NCBI GenBank assembly: GCA_035264885.1
Contig: DATFPK010000028.1
Coordinates: 1 to 5,368, forward strand
DNA: 5,368 nucleotides
Source: DATFPK01 sp035264885
Lineage (GTDB): Bacteria > Actinomycetota > Thermoleophilia > Solirubrobacterales > 70-9
Direction of reading: 5' to 3'
The stretch's first letter is position 1. Every line of letters begins with the position of its first letter. A program made the translations under genes and the position numbers. The notes under the pieces are model-generated. The model did not search any database. It saw nothing but the letters and a program-made list of their open reading frames with translations, and was not told the DNA's origin. Of the stretch, positions 1-5,368 are shown piece after piece.

Positions 1-558
1 GGCGCGGAGGAGGCGGGCTTGTGTGTTCTCCCAGTCGCGCAGTGCGCGCAAATCGCGGCGCACCATCCCGGGGTCGAGCTGGCGGCCGAGCGGGTCGAGG
101 TTCGACTCGCCGATGACGAGCTTCTCGTCGGCCTCGAGTGCCATCCACTTGGCCAGGACGTCGTCGGAGTCCGGAAGCCGGTGGCCAAGGGTCGCGTCGC
201 TGTGGTCCGGAAACCCGACGCAGTACTCGTTGAGCAGGTCGCCGGACTCCTCGTCATACGCGATCACGGGCCGGTGCGGGTAGACCAGGTAGGAATACCC
301 CTCCCCCGCCTTCCCGGCCACCCGCAGGAACCCGAGGTCGCAGTACATCTCGAACGCCCGCTCGCCGACGACCGATCGCAGCAGCTCACGGGCCTTGACC
401 TCGGCGCGGCGCTCCCGCCCCGGATCGAACCGCGCCGGGCGGCGCCTCGCGCCACTTGACGGCCGCAGGGCGGCGAGCGGCCGCCGCGCATCGGGACCGA
501 AGGCGATCGCGGCGAGGACCAGGAGCGCCCCCGCGAGGAGAGCGGCGGCGACCTCCAT
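1..558 (-). CDS. Membrane-anchored protein of unknown function, C-terminus cut by the window edge
   Basis: The frame is open from ATG at 558 to the left edge (186 codons, no stop). Residues 3-20 form one hydrophobic segment rich in Ala and Leu, followed by Arg pairs (25-26, 38-40). With no positive charge before the segment, the positive-inside rule suggests a signal anchor with the rest of the protein in the cytoplasm. After a basic linker (about 21-55) comes a folded-looking domain: a helix at 52-72, the stretch MYCDLGFLRVAG (71-82), a YSYLVYP strand (88-94), YDEESGDLLNEYC (101-113), and a helix DDVLAKWMALEADEKL (132-147). From memory this resembles an unnamed family of short actinobacterial or phage hypotheticals (helix, Y-x-x-x-G, Tyr-rich strand, Cys-Pro turn, L-P-x-x-D, L-A-L-E-x-D-E). 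I cannot assign a function. A GGAGGGG ribosome site (567-573) lies 8 bases before the ATG. It follows the 82-residue gene after 3 bases and is almost certainly cotranslated with it. Confidence 0.8.
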   Translation of the reverse strand, partial: MEVAAALLAGALLVLAAIAFGPDARRPLAALRPSSGARRRPARFDPGRERRAEVKARELLRSVVGERAFEMYCDLGFLRVAGKAGEGYSYLVYPHRPVIAYDEESGDLLNEYCVGFPDHSDATLGHRLPDSDDVLAKWMALEADEKLVIGESNLDPLGRQLDPGMVRRDLRALRDWENTQARLLRA

Positions 559-561
559 GCT

Positions 562-810
562 TTAGGCCCCTCCGGCCGCCCTGGGGAAGAAGATGACCCG
601 CTCGGCGTCGCGCGGGACCTCGGCGAAGTCCTTGACCATCGCCGCCTCGTGGCGGCCGTTGGCGTCCGAGGTCGGGACCGCCGCCCACATCCCCTCGTCG
701 AGCTGCCGGCGGAACTCCTCGAGGAGCCGCTCCTCGTCCTCGGCGACCTCGACGTCTCCCTCGGCGAGGAGGACATCGCCGTGCCCCGGCTTCATCCGCA
801 CGAACTTCAC
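562..810 (-). CDS. 82-residue acidic protein of unknown function with MoaD-like Gly-Gly tail
   Basis: GTG at 810, TAA at 562-564. The protein is small and acidic: a short N-terminal strand region (KFVRMKPGHGDVLLAEGDVEV), a charged helix rich in Glu (about 24-40), a GMWAAVP strand (40-46), a turn with Asp-Ala-Asn-Gly (49-52), a strand through AAMVKDF (56-62), and a last strand ending ERVIFFPRAAGGA (70-82). That end matches the C-terminus of the sulfur carrier MoaD (E. coli: EVAFFPPVTGG) at about 6 of 11 positions, and the strand-helix-strand-strand order is compatible with a beta-grasp fold. Unlike a mature carrier, one Ala follows the Gly pair. I do not recognise a named family. The start is chosen because a promoter places the predicted transcript start at the GTG. 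In-frame GTG at 801 and ATG at 795 are alternatives, and no ribosome site precedes any of them. Confidence 0.8.
   Translation of the reverse strand: MKFVRMKPGHGDVLLAEGDVEVAEDEERLLEEFRRQLDEGMWAAVPTSDANGRHEAAMVKDFAEVPRDAERVIFFPRAAGGA
567..573 (-). promoter_or_regulatory. Ribosome binding site of the membrane-anchored gene
   Basis: GGAGGGG on the minus strand lies 8 bases before the ATG at 558, inside the last codons of the upstream 82-residue gene. It fixes the ATG at 558 as the start and suggests coupled translation across the 3-base gap. The other minus-strand genes have weaker or no such site, except dprA. Confidence 0.7.
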
Positions 811-816
811 ACCGGG

Positions 817-840
817 ATTATGGCCGACCGGGGACCGGGC

Positions 841-844
<4 letters not shown>
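817..844 (-). promoter_or_regulatory. Promoter for the 82-residue gene, predicted leaderless transcript
   Basis: On the minus strand, TTGAGC (839-844; 4 of 6 to the sigma-70-type -35) and CATAAT (817-822; 5 of 6 to the -10) are separated by 16 bases. The last T of the -10 is at 817, so counting it as -7 places +1 at 810, the G of the GTG start. The -35 overlaps the thiD stop codon (841-843). AT-rich hexamers are rare in this GC-rich sequence, which makes the match stand out. No Shine-Dalgarno lies in the 30 bases between the genes, as expected for a leaderless message. Confidence 0.55.
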
Positions 845-1656
<812 letters not shown>

Positions 1657-1665
1657 CCGGCAAGC

Positions 1666-2790
1666 CTACGAAGGCAGCGGCGCGGGCGGCTTGAGCGGCG
1701 TCCGCGTGTAGGTGCCGACGGCCGAGCCCTCGACGTAGCCGAGCAGCTCGAGCCGCGAGAGGGCGACCGCGGCCGGCCCAAGGGGCACGCCCATCTCGCG
1801 GGCGAGCGCGTCGCAGCTCCCGTCCGAGCGCTCGAAGCAGCCGAGCGCCTCGGCGAGCCACGGCTCGAGCGCCGGCCCGGCGATCGCGACCGCGGCGGCG
1901 CCGGCGCCGAGCATCGCGTCGAGGACGTCACGCGCGTCCCGGACGACGCAAGCCCCGGCGGCGAGCAGGCCGTTCGGCCCGTCCGAGGACGGCGAAGTGA
2001 CGGGCCCCGGCACCGCGCCCACGTCCCGCCCGAGCTCCTGGGCGAAGGTCGCCGTGATCAGAGACCCTGAGCGCTCACGGGCCTCGGCCACGACCGTCAT
2101 CCCGGCGAGGCCCGCCATGATCCGGTTCCGGGCGGGGAACATCCAGCGCCACGGACCCTGGCCGGGAGCGATCTCCGAGACCACCGCGCCCTCCTCGACG
2201 ACGCGCCGGTGCAGGCCCCGGTGAGCGGCGGGGTAGGCGACATCAGCGCCGCAGCCGAGGACCGCCAGCGTCGCCCCGGACTCCAGGGCCCCGCGGTGGG
2301 CGGCGCCGTCGATGCCATAGGCGAGGCCGCTGATCACCACCATCCCCGCGCCGGCCAGCGACCGGGCAAGGTCGGCGGCGACGAGACGCCCGTAGGCGCT
2401 GGCCCGCCGGGCGCCGACGATGGTCACACTGGCCTCCGGCACAGCCCGGCGAAGCACCGCAGGGTCTCCCTTGCCGACCAGGGTGATCGGCGGGTCCCCG
2501 AGCTCACCGAGCGCGGCGGGGAACGAGGCGTCGTGTGGGCAGAGCGCCCAGCAGCCGGCGTTCATCAGGCGGGCCCGCATCCCGGCCTCGCCGAGGTCGT
2601 CGAGCGCCGCGAGGATCCGCTCCCCTGCCCGCGGCGCCGCCGCCTCCGCCAGATCGGCTTCGCTCAGCGCCAGCAGCTCCGCCACCCGCCTGCCGCGCTC
2701 GAGGCTGACCAGGTTCTCGATGAACGGCGCCAGCTCGGCGAGGAGCCAAGGGCGGCGCAGGCAGAGGGGGCAGGCGGAGGGGCCGGTCAC
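1666..2790 (-). CDS. dprA: DNA-processing protein DprA
   Basis: DprA (Smf) binds incoming single-stranded DNA during natural transformation and loads RecA; it also occurs in species not known to be competent. The 374 residues fit the family. The Rossmann-like core shows IVGARRASAYG (124-134), SGLAYGIDGAAH (154-165), GCGADVAYPAAH (179-190), FPARNRIMAGLA (218-229), SGSLITATFAQELGRDV (241-257), AVPGPVTSPSSDGPN (259-273) and a Gly-Ala at 279-280. An N-terminal helical domain precedes it, and a C-terminal winged-helix domain (about 308-362, with LAREMGVP and LSRLELLGYVE) closes it. The N-terminus carries Cys-Pro-Leu-Cys (7-10), with further Cys at 80 and 84. GTG at 2790 overlaps the comM stop as GTGA and has GGAGG at 2795-2799, 4 bases upstream. 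The TAG stop is 9 bases before thiD. Confidence 0.95.
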   Translation of the reverse strand: MTGPSACPLCLRRPWLLAELAPFIENLVSLERGRRVAELLALSEADLAEAAAPRAGERILAALDDLGEAGMRARLMNAGCWALCPHDASFPAALGELGDPPITLVGKGDPAVLRRAVPEASVTIVGARRASAYGRLVAADLARSLAGAGMVVISGLAYGIDGAAHRGALESGATLAVLGCGADVAYPAAHRGLHRRVVEEGAVVSEIAPGQGPWRWMFPARNRIMAGLAGMTVVAEARERSGSLITATFAQELGRDVGAVPGPVTSPSSDGPNGLLAAGACVVRDARDVLDAMLGAGAAAVAIAGPALEPWLAEALGCFERSDGSCDALAREMGVPLGPAAVALSRLELLGYVEGSAVGTYTRTPLKPPAPLPS

Positions 2791-4280
2791 CGATCCTCCC
2801 GCAGGCGGAGCTGGAGGGCCGCGGCTATGTGCTCCTCCCCGACCCGTTCCCGGCGGTCGAGGTCGGCGACGGTCCGGGCGAGGCGCAGGACTCGGTCGTG
2901 GGTGCGACCGCTGAGCAGGTGGCGCTCGTATGCGCCGAGCAAAAGGGCGCGGGCGGAGTCCTCGAGACCGCAGGCACGGGCCTCGCCGGCGGACATCTCA
3001 GCGTTGCAGCGGCCGTCGAGACGCGCCTCCTGAAGCCGCCTGGCGGCGACGACGCGTTCGCGAACCTGCGCCGAGGGCTCCCCCTCGCCGCCCCCGATCT
3101 CCTCCGCCCCCGGCCGCTCGACCGGCACGACGATGTCGATCCGATCGGCGAGGGCGCCGCTGAGCCGTCCGCGGTAGCGGCGGATCTCCGGCCCCGCGCA
3201 GGTGCAATCCGGATCTCGCTCGCCGCGACCGCACGGGCACGGGTTCGCCGCCGCGACCAGGAGGAAGCGACACGGCAGGACCTGGCGCGAGGCGGCGCGC
3301 GAGATCGCGACGCTGCCCGTCTCCAGCGGCGCACGCAGCGCCTCCAGGGCGTCACGGGAGAACTCGCAGAGCTCGTCGAGGAACAGGACCCCGCGGTGGG
3401 CGAGCGTTACTTCGCCCGGCCGCGGCGGATTGCCGCCACCGACCAGCCCGGCGGCGGAGATCGTGTGATGCGGGGCGCGAAAGGGCCGGCCGCCGGCCAG
3501 GCTGCCGTCGAGCCGCCCACAGGCGCTGGCGATCCGAGCCACCTCGAGCGCCTCGTCGCTGGTGAGCGGCGGCAGGATCGAGGGCAGCCGCCTGGCCGCC
3601 AGCGACTTGCCGACGCCGGGCGTCCCGACCATGAGGAGGCTGTGCCCGCCCGCAGCGGCCACTTCGAGGGCGCGCCGCAGCTCGCGCTGGCCGCGGAGGT
3701 CGGCGAGGTCGGGCCCGGCGCCGTTGCCGGTGCCGGTCAGGCCCAGCGGCCGCGGTGGCGGCGGCGTCCACTCGCCGGACGCGAGCGGTATCAGCTGGGC
3801 GAGGCTCTCCAGCGGGGACACGCCGAGCCCCTCGACGACCGCTGCCTCGCCGCCGTTGGCGGCCGGGACGACCACCCCGTCCAGACCGCCGGACCGGGCT
3901 GCCTCGGCGATCGCCAGCACCCCGGGTACCCGACGGACCGTCCCGTCCAGCGCCAGCTCGCCGACCAGCGCCCGCCGGTCGAGGCCCTCCCAACCGAGCT
4001 GTCCGGAGGCCGCGAGCAGCGCCGCGGCGATCGCCAGATCGAGCGCCGGGCCCGCCTTCCGCAGGTCGGCCGGCGCGAGATTGACCGTGATCCGGTGGAG
4101 CGGGAACTCGAACCCGCAGTTCGAGATCGCCGCCCGCACCCGTTCGCGCGCCTCGCGGACAGCGGTATCGGGCAGGCCGACGATTGAGAACGCCGGCAGC
4201 CCCCGGTGGACGTCGACCTCGACCCTTACCGGGCGCGCCGCGATCCCGTCCAGCGTGAACGATCGGGCGGTGGCGAGCAC
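2787..4280 (-). CDS. comM: YifB/ComM family AAA+ ATPase (Mg-chelatase-like branch-migration helicase)
   Basis: ComM is a hexameric AAA+ helicase that promotes branch migration during recombination of transforming DNA. From GTG at 4280 the protein has 497 residues, typical of the family, and begins LATARSFTLDG, the conserved YifB start. The N-terminal ChlI-type domain (about 15-140) has VDVHRGLPAFSIVGLPD and ITVNLAPADLRKAG. The ATPase core has Walker A GTPGVGKS (219-226; Thr where Pro is usual), RAPHHTIS (268-275), Walker B GVLFLDEL (297-304), the sensor segment AAANPCPCG (343-351) and a second Cys-x-Cys (359-361), then SGALADRIDI. The C-terminal helical domain holds the RTHDRVLRLARTVADL segment (about 460-475). 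The frame stays open to 4466, but the extra 62 residues are low-complexity, absent from the family, and would reach into the peroxidase start; I reject them. No Shine-Dalgarno precedes 4280, but a TANNNT hexamer does. The stop overlaps dprA by 4 bases. Confidence 0.94.
   Translation of the reverse strand: MLATARSFTLDGIAARPVRVEVDVHRGLPAFSIVGLPDTAVREARERVRAAISNCGFEFPLHRITVNLAPADLRKAGPALDLAIAAALLAASGQLGWEGLDRRALVGELALDGTVRRVPGVLAIAEAARSGGLDGVVVPAANGGEAAVVEGLGVSPLESLAQLIPLASGEWTPPPPRPLGLTGTGNGAGPDLADLRGQRELRRALEVAAAGGHSLLMVGTPGVGKSLAARRLPSILPPLTSDEALEVARIASACGRLDGSLAGGRPFRAPHHTISAAGLVGGGNPPRPGEVTLAHRGVLFLDELCEFSRDALEALRAPLETGSVAISRAASRQVLPCRFLLVAAANPCPCGRGERDPDCTCAGPEIRRYRGRLSGALADRIDIVVPVERPGAEEIGGGEGEPSAQVRERVVAARRLQEARLDGRCNAEMSAGEARACGLEDSARALLLGAYERHLLSGRTHDRVLRLARTVADLDRRERVGEEHIAAALQLRLREDR
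2795..2799 (-). promoter_or_regulatory. Ribosome binding site of dprA within the comM end
   Basis: GGAGG on the minus strand, 4 bases before the dprA GTG, lies in the last codons of comM. Together with the GTGA stop/start overlap (2787-2790) it settles the dprA start and indicates translational coupling of helicase and RecA loader. Confidence 0.65.
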
Positions 4281-4287
4281 CGCCGCG

Positions 4288-4293
4288 ACGCTA
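4288..4293 (-). promoter_or_regulatory. Candidate -10 element of comM (near-leaderless)
   Basis: TAGCGT on the minus strand fits the actinobacterial TANNNT -10 pattern and ends 7 bases before the chosen comM GTG, so a transcript would begin at 4281 or 4280. No convincing -35 is seen (TGCAAC at 4312-4317, spacing 18, is poor). It agrees with the lack of a ribosome site and with the family-based start. A single short hexamer is weak evidence. Confidence 0.35.
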
Positions 4294-4365
4294 GGTCCGC
4301 GCGGGTCAGCCGTTGCACCTGCACCGTCACGAGTCTGCGCCGGTACGGCCAACAGACGTCCAGCT

Positions 4366-4379
4366 CCGGTTGACACCGG
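4366..4379. repeat. Inverted repeat CCGGT-N4-ACCGG over the peroxidase -35
   Basis: Perfect 5-base arms (4366-4370 and 4375-4379) flank TGAC. The repeat covers the TTGACA at 4370-4375, so a dimeric regulator bound here would block the peroxidase promoter. The arms are short and GC-rich, so chance is possible. Confidence 0.3.
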
Positions 4380-4399
4380 CGGAAGGCCCGTGAGAGCGT
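4370..4399 (+). promoter_or_regulatory. Candidate promoter of the heme peroxidase gene
   Basis: A perfect TTGACA (4370-4375) lies 95 bases before the peroxidase ATG. The best -10 at a tolerable distance is GAGCGT (4394-4399, spacing 18), which keeps only the A at position 2 and the T at position 6. A transcript from here would have a leader of about 60 bases containing a small GC hairpin (4416-4430) and a good ribosome site. The -35 is strong and the -10 weak, a pattern seen in activator-dependent promoters; that last point is inference. Confidence 0.35.
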
Positions 4400-4415
4400 C
4401 GGGGCGAGGCCCGGA

Positions 4416-4430
4416 GGGCCGCGCCGGCCC
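4416..4430 (+). other. Small GC hairpin in the peroxidase leader
   Basis: GGGCCG (4416-4421) pairs with CGGCCC (4425-4430) around a 3-base loop, 24 bases before the ribosome site. There is no T-run after it, so it is not an intrinsic terminator. In sequence this GC-rich such short stems arise by chance, and I see no partner structure that would make a switch. Confidence 0.25.
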
Positions 4431-4454
4431 GACCTGAAACCGGGTGCGAGGAAT

Positions 4455-4460
4455 GGAGGG
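4455..4460 (+). promoter_or_regulatory. Ribosome binding site of the peroxidase gene
   Basis: GGAGGG ends 4 bases before the ATG at 4465. An in-frame ATG at 4453 overlaps this site and has only a GAGGA directly abutting it, so 4465 is the better start. The ATG at 4465 sits in CCATGG, which also spells ATG on the other strand and creates the false long start of the comM frame. Confidence 0.6.
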
Positions 4461-4464
4461 CGCC

Positions 4465-5368
4465 ATGGAGAGGCACGGTTCCGAGAGCTACTTCGTGATC
4501 GGCGAGGGGATGCTGGGCGAGACCGTCGGCGGGCGGTCGCCGGCATTCGCGGTCCGGCGGGCCGGCGCCACCGCCTCGGCGGCAGCCGCCCCGCCCTTCC
4601 GGTTCTCGCGGATGGGCCCGAAGGGGACCGGAAAGCAGCTCGGCGACTCGACCCTGAAGAAGCTCGGCCAGGCGATGATCGGCGGCGGCAGTCACGGCCG
4701 CCTCCCGGCCGGATACACCTACCTCGGGCAGTTCGTCGACCACGACCTGACCTTCGACAAGACCGACGTCATGCTCGGCGAGCACGTCTCGGCCGCGGAG
4801 CTGCGCCAGGGAAGGTCGCCCAGCCTCGACCTCGACAACCTGTACGGGGCCGGGCCCGACGATCCCGGCTCGGAGAAGTTCTACGAGGCCGACGGGATCC
4901 ACCTGAAGATGGGAAAGACGACGCCGGCCGGCGGCCTCGGAGTGCTCGACGGCTTCGACCTGCCGCGCGGCGCCGGCTCCAACGCCGCCGCCCGGCGCCG
5001 GGCGATCATCCCCGACAAGCGCAACGACGAGAACCTCGCGGTCGCGCAGACCCACCTGGCGATGATCCGGTTCCACAACCGGGTCGTCGACACGCAGCTG
5101 GGCGGCGTGCCCGCGGCGCAGAAGTTCGACACGGCGCGCGAGATCGTGACGAAGCACTACCAGTGGATGATCCGCACGGACTACCTGCCGCGAATCGCGA
5201 AGGCGGCCGTAGTGAGCAACGTCTTCAACCAGGGCCGCAAGGTGTTCGAGGTGGGCGCCACTCCCACCCACGTGCCGACCATGCCGATCGAGTTCTCGAT
5301 CGCGGGGTTCCGGCTCGGCCACGCGATGGTGCGGGCGGCCTACAACTGGAACAAGATCTTCGACAACG
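4465..5368 (+). CDS. Animal-type heme peroxidase, C-terminus cut by the window edge
   Basis: The first 301 codons of a bacterial member of the peroxidase-cyclooxygenase superfamily (family length about 500-600) are visible. These enzymes use peroxide to oxidise small molecules or halides. Key residues match myeloperoxidase: GQFVDHD (88-94) gives distal Gln89, the heme-ester Asp92, distal His93 and calcium ligand Asp94; SPSLDLDNLYG (118-128) is the calcium loop (Ser118, Asp122, Asp124); KRNDEN (185-190) gives catalytic Arg186 and the second heme-ester Glu189; THLAMIRFHNRVV follows; FRLGHAM (282-288) gives proximal His286. Asn190 replaces the Met that forms myeloperoxidase's sulfonium link, so at most two ester bonds are expected. 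The Asn that supports the proximal His would lie past the edge. No signal peptide or membrane segment is seen at the N-terminus, so it is probably cytoplasmic, unlike the exported animal enzymes. It is divergent from comM; substrate unknown. Confidence 0.92.
   Translation, partial: MERHGSESYFVIGEGMLGETVGGRSPAFAVRRAGATASAAAAPPFRFSRMGPKGTGKQLGDSTLKKLGQAMIGGGSHGRLPAGYTYLGQFVDHDLTFDKTDVMLGEHVSAAELRQGRSPSLDLDNLYGAGPDDPGSEKFYEADGIHLKMGKTTPAGGLGVLDGFDLPRGAGSNAAARRRAIIPDKRNDENLAVAQTHLAMIRFHNRVVDTQLGGVPAAQKFDTAREIVTKHYQWMIRTDYLPRIAKAAVVSNVFNQGRKVFEVGATPTHVPTMPIEFSIAGFRLGHAMVRAAYNWNKIFDN

Noticed and set aside
19..459. Plus-strand open frame (146 codons) near the left edge
   Set aside because: It lies opposite the membrane-anchored gene, which has a strong ribosome site, a clear hydrophobic segment and coding-like third-position GC use.
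811..840. Possible terminator between thiD and the small gene
   Set aside because: Only 30 bases, no stable dyad and no T-run; the region is better explained as a promoter.
2829..4187. Long plus-strand open frame (452 codons) opposite comM
   Set aside because: Antisense shadow of a well-supported AAA+ gene in GC-rich DNA; its translation shows no domain and is rich in Arg, Gly and Ala.
4281..4466. 62-residue N-terminal extension of comM starting at ATG 4466
   Set aside because: It is low-complexity Pro/Arg/Gly sequence unlike the family, would remove the divergent regulatory region, and its ATG is only the reverse face of the palindrome CCATGG that holds the peroxidase start.
4327..5322. 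Minus-strand open frame (331 codons) opposite the peroxidase
   Set aside because: The opposite strand carries all catalytic motifs of a heme peroxidase; this frame has no recognisable motif.

Overview
This is a GC-rich bacterial window in which every gene is tightly packed and four of the six starts are GTG. Gene content and style suggest an actinobacterium, possibly class Thermoleophilia (Solirubrobacterales-like). That placement is inferred from the look of the DprA N-terminus and the overall composition, not tested.

Most of the window is minus-strand and reads from right to left. comM (YifB-family AAA+ branch-migration helicase, 2787-4280) overlaps dprA (RecA loader for incoming single-stranded DNA, 1666-2790) by 4 bases as GTGA. 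thiD (HMP/HMP-P kinase of thiamine synthesis, 841-1656) follows after 9 bases. These three look like one transcription unit, with thiD probably a passenger. After 30 bases comes a second, two-gene unit: an unrecognised 82-residue acidic protein (562-810), then, 3 bases on, an unrecognised protein with an N-terminal membrane anchor (558 down to the left edge, incomplete).

To the right, divergently transcribed on the plus strand, is the start of an animal-type (cyclooxygenase/myeloperoxidase superfamily) heme peroxidase (4465 to the right edge, 301 codons visible) with its distal His, Arg, Glu, calcium loop and proximal His all present. The 184-base divergent region (4281-4464) holds a consensus TTGACA embedded in an inverted repeat facing the peroxidase, and a TANNNT hexamer just ahead of comM.

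The most interesting parts are: (1) the 82-residue protein, whose end resembles the Gly-Gly tail of MoaD/ThiS-type beta-grasp sulfur carriers and which is paired with a membrane-anchored unknown; (2) a sharp promoter inside the thiD stop codon placed so that the small gene's transcript should start exactly at its GTG, i.e. be leaderless, with a similar layout at comM. No RNA genes, CRISPR arrays, insertion sequences or integrases were seen.
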